NCBI RefSeq assembly: GCF_014836875.1
Contig: NZ_JACSQC010000004.1
Coordinates: 248,001 to 312,000 of the forward strand
Origin: Arthrobacter pullicola
GTDB lineage: Bacteria; Actinomycetota; Actinomycetes; Actinomycetales; Micrococcaceae
Reading direction: 5' to 3'
DNA: 64,000 nt
Shown here: positions 36,483-45,063 of the stretch, one piece after another
Position numbering within the stretch: position 1 is the stretch's first letter
How the letters are laid out: every line of letters begins with the position of its first letter
Notes under the pieces: model-generated
The model's database searches: none
Told to the model about the DNA's origin: nothing
Seen by the model: the letters and a program-made list of their open reading frames with translations, nothing else
Made by a program: the position numbers and the translations under genes

Positions 36483-36832
36483 AAAAGATCCCTTGTGTGT
36501 TTGAACTTGTCTGTCTTTAAAACCGTGTCTGGTGGTCTTGCTGGGCCTGAAGCTCATGCCGGTGGTCTGCAGGGCGGATATTGCATTGATTCTATGGGTG
36601 GCCCGTGCGCCCGTCCACCACGAAACCGTATCCCATGAAGCTGGACTCGGCCCCGGAGATCCCACGGTTGACTAGGGGAGACGACGGCGGACCACCCGAA
36701 CGGCGGCCCCACCGCCGTTCGGGTAACTCCCAGCAACCATCCAGACTTCTCCAGCCTGCATCACAGACTCCCCTGTCATAGTGGATGGGTCGATACTTGT
36801 GGGTAAACCGAATTTTCGAAAGGACGGCCCAT
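36483..36832. other. 350-bp divergent spacer between the TPM gene and htrA
   Basis: No convincing gene lies here. On the minus strand TAGAAT (36594-36589) with GTGGAC 18 nt upstream is a possible promoter for the TPM-pspA unit, leaving a leader of about 100 nt. A 13-bp hairpin lies at 36694-36724. The htrA side has AAAGGA before ATG 36833 but no promoter I can name. Confidence 0.45.
36694..36724. repeat. Stand-alone 13-bp inverted repeat between divergent genes
   Basis: ACCCGAACGGCGG (36694-36706) and CCGCCGTTCGGGT (36712-36724) are perfect complements with a 5-nt loop. Neither flanking gene ends here, so it is not an ordinary terminator. It could be an operator, a 5'-UTR structure or the end of a short unseen RNA. 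Confidence 0.6.
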
Positions 36833-38395
36833 ATGACTGAGCACTATGGGGGCAGCGAAGGACCGCAGCGGCCACTGCCTCCCCGTCCGCCGGCCCCGCC
36901 GTCTTCCAGCGTCCCTGACGGGGACGCGCAGGAGCCTGCGGCGACGGAAACCACCCGGCTCCCCGCCGGCGGCGCTCATCCGGTATCCGGAGACAGCGGC
37001 GGGCAGCCCGCCTGGACGGCTCATCAGCGCCCTGGCGGCATCCCTGCCCAGGCTGCGTCCCAGCCGGGCACATTCGGAACTCCAGCCCCCGGCCCGCAGG
37101 ACGGGTACGGCACCCCCTACCCGCCGGCTTCCCAGGGGAACACCTATTACGGAGGCGGCCACGGGAACGCAGACCAGGCGCCTTCCGGAACAGGCGGGCG
37201 CCGTTACGGCACCGGGACCCTGATTACCGCCATGCTGGTAGCCGGCCTCCTCGGCGGCGGGGTAGCAGTCGCAGCTGACGCGGTACTGGACGGCGGCAGT
37301 AACACTGCCGCGGGAACAACGGGCCAGTCGCAGACCGTGGTGGTCAACGACCACGAGAGCGTGAACGCCGTGACGGCCGCGGCGGTGAAGGCATCGCCCA
37401 GCGTGGTGACCATCGAGGTCTCCGGTTCGGGAAGCTCCGGCAGCGGCTCGGGGATCATCCTGGACGATGAGGGGCACATCCTGACCAACACCCATGTGGT
37501 CACACTTGGCGGAACGGTTGCGAGTCCCTCAATCGAGGTGCAGACCGAAGACGGACGCGTTCTCACCGCGACTGTGGTCGGCACCGACCCGCTCTCCGAT
37601 CTTGCCGTCATCAAGGTGGACGCTCCGGACCTGACTCCGGCTTCGCTCGGGGATTCGGGGAACCTGAACGTCGGGGACACCGTCATCGCCATCGGCGCAC
37701 CGCTGGGACTCGCCGGAACGGTCACCGACGGCATTGTCTCGACACTGAACCGGACCATCAGCGTCCAGTCCTCCGCGGCGCCGGAGTCTGACACCGATGC
37801 CGCGCCGGACGACGGCAACGGGTTCCGCTTCGCTCCGCCGGACGGTTCGTCGCAGAACCAGAGCTCGGCGTCGTCGTCGATCTACTTGAACGTCATCCAG
37901 ACGGACGCTGCCATCAACCATGGCAACTCCGGCGGAGCGCTGGTGAACTCGGACGGTGAAGTCATTGGCGTGAACGTTGCAATTGCCTCCGCCTCCAGCA
38001 CCAGCTCCGGCGAGGACAGCGGAAACATCGGCGTCGGCTTCGCAGTTCCGGCCAGTTATGCGAAACGGGTTGCTGAGGAGATCATCGACAATGGAACCGC
38101 CAGCCACGGATTCCTGGGTGTTTCGGTGACTCCGGCCACCGGGTCGGGTTCATCCTCCTTCACTATCGGTGCCGCGATCGCGGACAATCCTGCGAGCGGG
38201 ACACCGGCAGCCAAGGCGGGGCTGCAGAAGGGCGACATCGTGACATCAGTGAACGGCATTCCGATCACGGATGCACAGTCACTGACCGCGGCCATCCGGA
38301 TGCAGGCCGCCGGCAGCAAGGTCAGCATTGACTACGTCCGCAACGGCCAGACCGAGACAACCGAGACCACCCTGGGAGATTCGGCCAGCCAATAG
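36833..38395 (+). CDS. HtrA/DegP-type membrane-anchored serine protease
   Basis: The 520-residue protein has a disordered Pro/Gly-rich cytoplasmic N-terminus (1-125) and one membrane span (about 128-150). A trypsin-like domain follows with triad H221 (ILTNTHVV), D256 (SDLAVIKVD) and S366 (HGNSGGAL), then one PDZ domain (about 425-510). It should degrade or refold damaged proteins outside the membrane, like mycobacterial PepD or HtrA. ATG 36833 is chosen over an in-frame ATG at 36785 because AAAGGA precedes it by 9 nt. It is divergent from the TPM-pspA genes. Confidence 0.93.
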   Translation: MTEHYGGSEGPQRPLPPRPPAPPSSSVPDGDAQEPAATETTRLPAGGAHPVSGDSGGQPAWTAHQRPGGIPAQAASQPGTFGTPAPGPQDGYGTPYPPASQGNTYYGGGHGNADQAPSGTGGRRYGTGTLITAMLVAGLLGGGVAVAADAVLDGGSNTAAGTTGQSQTVVVNDHESVNAVTAAAVKASPSVVTIEVSGSGSSGSGSGIILDDEGHILTNTHVVTLGGTVASPSIEVQTEDGRVLTATVVGTDPLSDLAVIKVDAPDLTPASLGDSGNLNVGDTVIAIGAPLGLAGTVTDGIVSTLNRTISVQSSAAPESDTDAAPDDGNGFRFAPPDGSSQNQSSASSSIYLNVIQTDAAINHGNSGGALVNSDGEVIGVNVAIASASSTSSGEDSGNIGVGFAVPASYAKRVAEEIIDNGTASHGFLGVSVTPATGSGSSSFTIGAAIADNPASGTPAAKAGLQKGDIVTSVNGIPITDAQSLTAAIRMQAAGSKVSIDYVRNGQTETTETTLGDSASQ

Positions 38396-38444
38396 CAGCA
38401 CGGCCCGCACCCCGGCGTACGACGCCGGCACAATGCAAGCGGTT

Positions 38445-38483
38445 CCGGCCCGCCTGGAGATGAACCCGCTCCAGCCGGGCCGG
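38445..38483 (+). terminator. Probable terminator after htrA
   Basis: Arms 38445-38459 and 38469-38483 pair over 15 positions with one mismatch. The repeat lies 50 nt after the htrA stop. No T-run follows, so strength is uncertain. Confidence 0.55.
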
Positions 38484-38692
38484 CGTGCTGTCCCGGCCAG
38501 GTGTGGCCAGGGCAGTGACACCCGGGCCCGGGAACGATCAGTGACAGGTGCGTACCCGGGGCGGCAGGCCCGCCCGCGGCCTTCCGCATTCGAGCCCGGC
38601 GGCCGCGTGTGATTAGCTTTAATCTGTCGCCGCCGACGCGCGGGGGAATGCCGGAATCCGACCGGCGGAATCGTCCTACAGGAAAGGCCGGA

Positions 38693-39532
38693 ATGCAGGA
38701 GTCAGCCAACAGGCCGCTGAACATCGTCGTTTTGGTTAAACACGTCCCGGACACCCAGTTTGATCGTCAGCTGGCTGGCCCGGACCACACGCTTGACCGT
38801 TCCGAGAGCATCCTCTCCGAGCTGGACGAATACGCACTCGAAGCCGCGCTGCAGCTGGCCGAGGCACGCGGCGGGGAAAAGGGCGGCAACACCGTTACCG
38901 CCGTTGCTATGGGGCCGGCCGCCGCAGTCAACGCGGTGAAGAAATCCCTCCAGATCGGCGCCTACAAGGGAGTGCACCTGCTCGATGACGCACTCGCCGG
39001 GTCCGATGCCGCCGGCACCTCGCTGGCCCTGGCCGCCGTCGTGCGCCACCTGAACAACACCCAGGGACCGGTTGACCTGGTGCTCACCGGAATGGCATCC
39101 ACGGACGGCGAAACATCGCTGGTCCCGGCGCAGCTCGCCGAACGGCTGTCCTATGCCCAGCTGACGTTCGCTGCGGAACTGGAGACGGTGGATACTCCGT
39201 CCGGCCCGGTCCTGCGCGCACGGAGGGACGGTGACTCCTACTCCGAGGTGATCGAGGCGCCGCTGCCGGCCGTGGTTTCGGTGACGGACCAGGCTAATGA
39301 GCCCCGCTATCCGAACTTCCGCGGAATCATGGCGGCGAAGAAGAAGCCGGTGGCTGTGCTCTCGCTCCAGGACATTGGCGTGGACGCATCCCAGGTTGGT
39401 CTGGCCGGGGCGTGGACATCGGTGGCCGCTTCGGCACCGCGGCCCGCCCGCGGGCAGGGCACCATCATCAGCGATGACGGCGACGCCGGCATCAAGTTAG
39501 TGGACTACCTCGCTTCGCAGAAACTCATCTAG
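38693..39532 (+). CDS. etfB: Electron transfer flavoprotein, beta subunit
   Basis: The 279-residue protein opens NIVVLVKHVPDTQF and has the AMP/FAD-domain signatures DEYALEAALQLAE, VTAVAMGPAAAVNAVKKSL and GMASTDGETSLVPAQLAE, all typical of EtfB. With EtfA it passes electrons from acyl-CoA and related dehydrogenases to the quinone pool. ATG 38693 has AGGAAAGG about 7 nt upstream; the longer open frame starting at 38609 adds no family sequence. A TAATCT hexamer near 38620 is a possible -10. The ETF pair is coupled with a 48-nt gap. Confidence 0.94.
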   Translation: MQESANRPLNIVVLVKHVPDTQFDRQLAGPDHTLDRSESILSELDEYALEAALQLAEARGGEKGGNTVTAVAMGPAAAVNAVKKSLQIGAYKGVHLLDDALAGSDAAGTSLALAAVVRHLNNTQGPVDLVLTGMASTDGETSLVPAQLAERLSYAQLTFAAELETVDTPSGPVLRARRDGDSYSEVIEAPLPAVVSVTDQANEPRYPNFRGIMAAKKKPVAVLSLQDIGVDASQVGLAGAWTSVAASAPRPARGQGTIISDDGDAGIKLVDYLASQKLI

Positions 39533-39580
39533 CACCTCCCACCAGGCGCTGCCGCGCCCGCACCCCAAGGAGAGCGCCCC

Positions 39581-40525
39581 ATGGGCTCCGTATTGGTCTT
39601 CATCGACGTTCCGTCGCTGCCGCTGCCGCGCGCAGCGCGCGAACTGCTGGCAATCGCCGCTTCGATCGGCGAGCCGGTGGTCGCATCCCCGCGGCCACTG
39701 TCCGGCGAAATTGCCGCCGAGCTGGGCCGGCACGGTGCCCGCGCCCTGTACGAACCCGCGCGGCCGCTGCCGGATGTGCTGATTGCTGCCAAGGCGGCAT
39801 TCCTCGCCGAAGCGGTCAAGGCCGCCGGTCCCGCCGCCGTGCTGCTGGGTAATTCCTTTGAGGACCGTGAGGTCGCGGCACGGGTGGGCATCAAGCTTGG
39901 CTCCGGGGTCATTACCGACGCCGTCGCGGTGGCGCCGGACCTCTCGGTCACCAAATCCGTGCTGGCCGGGTCCTTCACTTCCACCTGCCGCGTTGAGACC
40001 GGAGTCCCGATCATCACCGTCAAGGCAAACTCCGTTGAACCGGTGGAGGCAGGCGGCGGCGCCGATCCTGAGCGGAGCTTCGTGACCGTGCCGGAGACCG
40101 GACCCGCAGCGACCGTGACGGAACGTTCAGAGAAGCGCGTGAGCGGACGTCCGGAGCTGTCCGAAGCCCGTGTCATCGTGGCTGGCGGACGCGGGGTGGA
40201 CGGCGATTTCGGGCCGCTCGAGGAGCTCGCCGATCTGCTCGGAGGAGCTGTCGGAGCCTCCCGTGCAGCCACGGACGCCGGCTGGATTGAGCACTCGGCG
40301 CAGGTGGGCCAGACCGGTAAGACCGTGTCCCCCCAGCTCTACATCTCCGCCGGGATTTCCGGGGCGATCCAGCAGAAGGCCGGAATGCAGACGGCGAAGG
40401 TCATTGTGGCCATCAACAAGGATTCCGACGCACCGGTTTTCGAGATCGCTGACTTTGGCGTGGTCGGGGACCTGTTCTCCGTCCTGCCGCAGGCGGCCGC
40501 GGAAATCCGGCGGCGCCGCGCGTGA
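39581..40525 (+). CDS. etfA: Electron transfer flavoprotein, alpha subunit
   Basis: The 314-residue partner of EtfB carries the C-terminal FAD-binding domain: VIVAGGRGVDGDFGPLEEL, then QVGQTGKTVSPQLYISAGISGAIQQ and INKDSDAPVFEIADFGVVGD. A strong AAGGAGAG lies before ATG 39581. Its stop overlaps the start of the PIG-L deacetylase gene (GTGA), so all three genes are probably one operon. Confidence 0.95.
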   Translation: MGSVLVFIDVPSLPLPRAARELLAIAASIGEPVVASPRPLSGEIAAELGRHGARALYEPARPLPDVLIAAKAAFLAEAVKAAGPAAVLLGNSFEDREVAARVGIKLGSGVITDAVAVAPDLSVTKSVLAGSFTSTCRVETGVPIITVKANSVEPVEAGGGADPERSFVTVPETGPAATVTERSEKRVSGRPELSEARVIVAGGRGVDGDFGPLEELADLLGGAVGASRAATDAGWIEHSAQVGQTGKTVSPQLYISAGISGAIQQKAGMQTAKVIVAINKDSDAPVFEIADFGVVGDLFSVLPQAAAEIRRRRA

Positions 40526-41274
40526 GCGCATTTCCTGCCGGCACACCGGTCAAACGGGTCCTCGCCTTCGCCGCCCACCCGGATGACATCGATTTCGGCG
40601 CGGCGGGAACGCTGGCCACATGGGCCGCCGAAGGCGCCGAGGTGTCCTACTGCGTGATGACCGACGGCGATGCCGGCGGTTTTGAGCCCGGGGACCGTTC
40701 CGGCGTGAGCGCCTTGCGGAGCGGTGAGCAGCGTGCCGCTGCGGACATCGTTGGGGCGGGCCAGCTTCATTTCCTCGGCGAGCGTGACGGCTTCCTTGCG
40801 GTGAATCACGAACTGATTGGCCGCGTTGTCGAGCTGATCCGCCGGGTCCGTCCCGACGTCGTGCTGTCAATGCATCCGGAACGGAACTGGGACAGGATCC
40901 AGGCCAGTCATCCGGACCACCTGGCGTGCGGCGAAATTGTGACGCGGGCGGTCTACCCGGCTGCGGAGAACCCGTTCGCCTACCCTGAGCTCGAATCCGC
41001 CGGACTGCAGGCGTACAAGGTGCCGTGGCTCTGGTTCTACGGGGCTCCACGGGAACGGGAAAACCACGCCGTGGACATCAGCGCTGAACTGGACCGGAAG
41101 CTCGCTGCCATCCGGGTGCACGCAAGCCAGCATCCGGACATCGAGGGCATGGATGCCTCCGTCCGCGGTTTCCTGCAGGAAAACGCCCGGCGGCATGGAC
41201 TGCCTGCGGGCAGCAGTGCCGAGGTCTTCCACGTGGTGGGCGTGAACACACCCGCCACGATCGCGGGCTTCTAG
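40522..41274 (+). CDS. PIG-L/LmbE family deacetylase
   Basis: The 250-residue hydrolase has the zinc motif AHPDDIDF (H19, D21, D22) and the second histidine motif SHPDHLACGE (H130, H133). The fold is that of MshB, Mca and GlcNAc-PI deacetylases, which remove N-acyl groups from sugars. It is shorter than MshB and Mca (about 290-300), so a role in mycothiol synthesis is not assumed. GTG 40522 overlaps the etfA stop. The link to ETF is operonic only; no substrate is evident. Confidence 0.85.
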   Translation: MSAFPAGTPVKRVLAFAAHPDDIDFGAAGTLATWAAEGAEVSYCVMTDGDAGGFEPGDRSGVSALRSGEQRAAADIVGAGQLHFLGERDGFLAVNHELIGRVVELIRRVRPDVVLSMHPERNWDRIQASHPDHLACGEIVTRAVYPAAENPFAYPELESAGLQAYKVPWLWFYGAPRERENHAVDISAELDRKLAAIRVHASQHPDIEGMDASVRGFLQENARRHGLPAGSSAEVFHVVGVNTPATIAGF

Positions 41275-41296
41275 GCGCCCGCCCCGCTCCCAGGAC

Positions 41297-42100
41297 CTAC
41301 GGTTTCTGCGCCGTCACAATAAGCGTGTCTGCGTTCAGTGTGTATTCCGGGCCAAGCTCAGCCAGGAAGCCGTCCCGAACCCGCCGCAGGGCCTCCGCGT
41401 CCCGGGGCAGCAGCAGCCGCAGGGCACTGCCCAGCACCAGGGACCAGGCCAGCTCCGGACTCAGCTGCACCGGGACGGGGGTGTGGACCGCCTTCACCTG
41501 TTCAAGTCCCAGAGCCTCCAGCCAGGCGGTGGCCTTCTCCGGAGTGTTGATGCGCAGCATGTTCTCCCGGGCCGCGGCGGTCGGGACTTCGATTTCTCCG
41601 CCTTCTGCGGCGCAGTGCCGGAAGAGGGTACTGGAGAACTCCGTCAGCGAACCGTCTGCCCAGGTGCTCAGGGCAAGCCGGCCGCTGCTGCGAAGCAGGG
41701 AGGCCAGATGACGGACACCGGCGTCCATGTCGGGAAGGAAAAAGACGGCATAGCCGCAGAGCACGGCGTCGTACTGCGTCCCGGGCTGCCAGTCCATGAC
41801 GTCTGCCTGGTGGAAGGCGACATTCTCCAGGGACAGGGTTTCGGCCTTGGAACCTGCCACCGCGAGCAGGTCCGCGGAAATGTCCACCCCGTCGACTATC
41901 GCGTCGGGCCCGGCGCTCTGCGCTGCCGGAATCGTGATCGCGCCGCCGCCGCAGCACGCATCGAGGACGTTGTCCCCAAGCCGTACGTCCGCTGCCGCCA
42001 CCAGCGCATTACCCATGGGGTTCCATAGGGACGGAGCCAGGCGCTCGAAGTCCGCGGCACCGGAATCAAAGGTCGGTGCTAAGGGGTGCTGCTCGGGCAT
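41297..42100 (-). CDS. Class I SAM-dependent methyltransferase
   Basis: The 267-residue protein has motif I VLDACCGGGAITIPAA, an acidic post-I residue in VDGVDISADLL and motif II MDWQPGTQYDAVLCGYAVFFLPD. This is the order of small-molecule methyltransferases of the UbiE/polyketide type. A strong GAAGGAG precedes ATG 42100. It is convergent with the PIG-L gene across 22 nt and follows trmL with a 14-nt gap, so it may be co-transcribed with trmL. Acceptor unknown. Confidence 0.85.
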   Translation of the reverse strand: MPEQHPLAPTFDSGAADFERLAPSLWNPMGNALVAAADVRLGDNVLDACCGGGAITIPAAQSAGPDAIVDGVDISADLLAVAGSKAETLSLENVAFHQADVMDWQPGTQYDAVLCGYAVFFLPDMDAGVRHLASLLRSSGRLALSTWADGSLTEFSSTLFRHCAAEGGEIEVPTAAARENMLRINTPEKATAWLEALGLEQVKAVHTPVPVQLSPELAWSLVLGSALRLLLPRDAEALRRVRDGFLAELGPEYTLNADTLIVTAQKP

Positions 42101-42114
42101 GGAGTCTCCTTCGG

Positions 42115-42582
42115 CTAGAGCTGGGCTCCTGCGAAGCCGTGCTGGCGCCAGGCTTCGTAGACGGCAATGGAGGCGGAATTCGCCAGGTTCAGTGAACGCA
42201 GGGGAGGCAGCATGGGCAGCCGGACCCTGGCAGTAACGTGCGGGTCGTTCTTGACCTCCGGCGGCAAGCCGACGGATTCCCGGCCGAAGAGCAGGACGTC
42301 GCCGGGCTGGTAAGCGATGTCGGTGTAGCTGGTTTCGCCGTCAGAGGTAAAAGCGAACACCCGCTCCGGGGAAAGCGCTTTCCACGCCGCGTCGAGGTCC
42401 GGATGGACGTGAAGCACGGCAAGGTCGTGGTAGTCGAGTCCGGCGCGGCGCAGCTTGGAATCATCGAGGTCGAAGCCCAGCGGCTCCACCAGATGCAGTT
42501 CGGCGCCGGTGATTGCGGCCAGCCGAATGGCGTTGCCGGTGTTGCCCGGAATTTCAGGGGTATGGAAGAGGATGCGGAACAC
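42115..42582 (-). CDS. trmL: tRNA (cytidine/uridine-34 2'-O)-methyltransferase, SPOUT family
   Basis: The 155-residue protein matches TrmL/YibK: start FRILFHTPEIPGNTGNAIRLAA, then GFDLDDSKLRRAGLDYHDL, LLFGRESVGLPPEV, and RLPMLPPLRSLNLANSASIAVYEAWRQ, the trefoil-knot SAM site. It methylates the wobble ribose of certain leucine tRNAs. GTG 42582 follows a TAGGAT box by 6 nt, and AAAGAG may also serve as a ribosome site. Confidence 0.93.
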   Translation of the reverse strand: MFRILFHTPEIPGNTGNAIRLAAITGAELHLVEPLGFDLDDSKLRRAGLDYHDLAVLHVHPDLDAAWKALSPERVFAFTSDGETSYTDIAYQPGDVLLFGRESVGLPPEVKNDPHVTARVRLPMLPPLRSLNLANSASIAVYEAWRQHGFAGAQL

Positions 42583-42588
42583 CTCTTT

Positions 42589-42594
42589 ATCCTA
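42589..42594 (-). promoter_or_regulatory. Candidate -10 (TAGGAT) for trmL
   Basis: On the minus strand TAGGAT is followed by AAAGAG and GTG 42582, a 6-nt gap. It lies in the 23 nt between the J-domain gene stop and trmL, so trmL may have its own leaderless promoter. Confidence 0.45.
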
Positions 42595-42605
42595 TGCCCG
42601 GCCGC

Positions 42606-43565
42606 CTACTGCGCGGACGCATCGATCAGGGCGCCAAGCACAGGGAGCAGCACGGTGTTCGGGCCGGGCCCGGTGCTGAAGAACCGCCGCAGGTCCCGGG
42701 CCAGGGTTCCCGGGTTCACAACGTCCATCGGAGCGGAATCGGGCAGGTTGGGCGGCGAATCAATGATGGGCTCGAAGGGATTGCGGTTGGGGCTGTGCAG
42801 GACCAGCCGGCCGCAGACGTTCAGCTCCGGAAACCTGTCCTGCAGCGTGCGCACGGCGTCCGCGAGCCGCAGGGAGCCGACGGTGTGGCCGCGGTGCCGC
42901 AGCGAGGTACCGTCCCAGTAGTAGCCGCCGGGGGAGGACATCAGGGAATCGATAACGGCCATCCGGTAGCCGCCCAGGAGGACATGGCCGATTTCGAGGG
43001 TTCCGCCGCGCGGCCCGGAGTCCGGGATCCGCAGGTTGTTGACCAGCCGGCCGGCTGGATAGTCCGGGAGCAGCGACTCCGACAGCAGCCCAATGGTGAG
43101 GTTCTCGGCGTCGAACCGTGAGCCGGCGGAGGAACCAAGACGTTTGAACAGTCCCGGCCGTTCCGGTTGTCCGGTCACCTGGCGGCCAAGCTGGGCCAGC
43201 GGAATGACGGGCGGGCGCTGCGGACTGAAATCGGGTTCAAAAACAGGCGGCCTGCCAAAGTCCGGGTGCGCGGCCGGACGGCCGGAACCGGGAGGGCGGC
43301 CCGGTGGCGCCGTTCGCAGGGGAGAAGCTCCCGCTGGCTTTCCCGCGGTTCCGGCCCGGCCCAGCCGCAGATCATAGGCGGCCCGCTGTTCAGCGTTGGA
43401 CAGCACCTGGTAGGCCTCGGACACCTGATGGAAGCGCTCGCTGCTTCCGCCATGGTCGGGATGGGTCTGGCGGGCGGCACGGCGGTAGGCAGACCTGATC
43501 TCATCGGCGGTGGCCGACGGCGTGACACCCAAGACCTCATACAGCGTTTGGGCTGGGGGAGTCAC
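42606..43565 (-). CDS. J-domain protein fused to a degenerate NERD-like domain
   Basis: Residues about 6-70 form a J domain ([23 protein letters not shown] at 35-37, [11 protein letters not shown]), so the protein should stimulate a DnaK ATPase. A Pro/Gly-rich linker (70-140) leads to a C-terminal domain. Its order, [17 protein letters not shown] then EIGHVLLGG then [18 protein letters not shown], resembles the NERD nuclease-like domain, but the catalytic Asp and Lys positions are Gly193 and Leu208. The NERD reading is my inference. GTG 43565 has AAAGGA 7 nt upstream. It is divergent from the cysteine desulfurase. Confidence 0.78.
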   Translation of the reverse strand: MTPPAQTLYEVLGVTPSATADEIRSAYRRAARQTHPDHGGSSERFHQVSEAYQVLSNAEQRAAYDLRLGRAGTAGKPAGASPLRTAPPGRPPGSGRPAAHPDFGRPPVFEPDFSPQRPPVIPLAQLGRQVTGQPERPGLFKRLGSSAGSRFDAENLTIGLLSESLLPDYPAGRLVNNLRIPDSGPRGGTLEIGHVLLGGYRMAVIDSLMSSPGGYYWDGTSLRHRGHTVGSLRLADAVRTLQDRFPELNVCGRLVLHSPNRNPFEPIIDSPPNLPDSAPMDVVNPGTLARDLRRFFSTGPGPNTVLLPVLGALIDASAQ

Positions 43566-43824
43566 TGCTGTTCCTTTCGGTAGCGCTGCCGGGCACTGGT
43601 GCGCCGGAGCGGCACGGCCCGCACGGAGACCCGTACTGCTTCGGAACACCGCAGGCGCCGGCGGGGCCGCTGGCCGTGGAAAATAATTCTAGCCGCGGGG
43701 AGGCCCCCGGCGGAGCACCCGGGCCGCGGGAAAACTCCCCGCCCGGCCTGCAGCGGCAGGCCTGCCGTCTGGACCGCGGGCCGGGTGTTGCTTGCCGGAG
43801 GCGGACGCGCGGCAGCCCACCCGC

Positions 43825-43830
43825 TAGAAT
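43825..43830 (+). promoter_or_regulatory. Candidate -10 (TAGAAT) for a leaderless iscS-mnmA transcript
   Basis: TAGAAT is followed by 6 nt and GTG 43837. No Shine-Dalgarno is present, so the operon is probably leaderless. Confidence 0.55.
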
Positions 43831-43836
43831 TGATGA

Positions 43837-45063
43837 GTGCCCGTGTACCTTGACCACGCGGCGACCACGCCGATTTCGGCTTCGGCCCTCGCCGCACTCA
43901 CCAGTGAACTGAGCCGCAGCGGCAACCCCTCTTCGCTGCACGGCTCCGGCCGGCGTGCCCGGATGGTGGTGGAAGATTCCCGGGAAACCCTGGCCGCCGC
44001 CCTCGGCTGCCACCCCTCGGAAGTCATTTTCACCTCCGGCGGCACCGAGGCGGATAACCTCGCCGTCAAGGGGCTGTACTGGAGCCGGCGCAGCGCTGAC
44101 CCCGGCCGCACCCGGATCCTCTGCTCACCGGTGGAGCACCCTGCCGTGCTGGACACCGTCGAATGGCTCGAAAAGCACGAAGGCGCCACCGCCGTTTGGC
44201 TCCCGGTCGACGCCGACGGCCTGGTTTCCCTGGACGCAGTCCGGAACGAATTGGAACAGCATGCGGACACCACCGCGCTGCTGACAGTCATGTGGGCGAA
44301 CAACGAGGTCGGTACGCTGCAGGACATACCCGCTCTGACTGCCCTGGCGCATTCCTATGGTGTTCCGGTCCATTCCGACGCCGTGCAGGCCTTCGGCGCC
44401 GTCCCCGTGAACTTCCGGGAAGCCGGCCTGGACACCATGGCCGTCAGCGGCCATAAGATCGGCGGGCCCGTTGGAGTCGGCGCCCTGGTGGTGGGCCGGG
44501 CCGTGAAACTGACTCCCGTCCTGCACGGCGGCGGGCAGGAACGCGACATCCGCTCCGGCACGCTGGACAAGCCCGGCATCGCCGCGTTTGCTGCGGCAGC
44601 CCGTGAAGTGACGGAGAATCTCCCGGAGGAAAGCGCCCGCCTGCGCACGCTGCGCAACCATCTGATCGCCGCCGTCGAACGGGTGGTCCCGGACGCCGTC
44701 CTGCGCGGGCCGCGCGACGACGAGGAGGGTACGCGCCGCCTTCCCGGCAATGCGCATTTCACCTTCCCGGGCTGTGAGGGTGACTCGCTGCTTTTCCTCC
44801 TGGATCTGGCGGGCGTGGAGTCATCCACCGGCTCGGCCTGCACCGCCGGGGTTCCCCGGCCCTCGCACGTGCTGCTGGCCATGGGACTCAGCGAAGCGGA
44901 AGCGCGCGGCGCCCAGCGGTTCAGCCTGGGGCATACATCCACGGCCGATGACGTTGACGCATTAATAGACGCCCTGCCCGAAGCCTATGAACGGGCCAAA
45001 AAGGCCGGCATGGCGGGCAGCGAAAGCAGCATACGAACAGCAGGGACAGGTTTTTCTTCATGA
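43837..45063 (+). CDS. Cysteine desulfurase (IscS/NifS family), probably for tRNA thiolation
   Basis: The 408-residue PLP enzyme takes sulfur from cysteine as a persulfide. Seen: YLDHAATTP at the start, PLP lysine K207 in [21 protein letters not shown], and the catalytic Cys335 in STGSACTAG on its mobile loop. GTG 43837 is fixed by the family start VYLDHAATT. The stop overlaps the mnmA ATG (ATGA), which points to sulfur delivery to MnmA, rather than to a SUF system, as the main task. Confidence 0.93.
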   Translation: MPVYLDHAATTPISASALAALTSELSRSGNPSSLHGSGRRARMVVEDSRETLAAALGCHPSEVIFTSGGTEADNLAVKGLYWSRRSADPGRTRILCSPVEHPAVLDTVEWLEKHEGATAVWLPVDADGLVSLDAVRNELEQHADTTALLTVMWANNEVGTLQDIPALTALAHSYGVPVHSDAVQAFGAVPVNFREAGLDTMAVSGHKIGGPVGVGALVVGRAVKLTPVLHGGGQERDIRSGTLDKPGIAAFAAAAREVTENLPEESARLRTLRNHLIAAVERVVPDAVLRGPRDDEEGTRRLPGNAHFTFPGCEGDSLLFLLDLAGVESSTGSACTAGVPRPSHVLLAMGLSEAEARGAQRFSLGHTSTADDVDALIDALPEAYERAKKAGMAGSESSIRTAGTGFSS

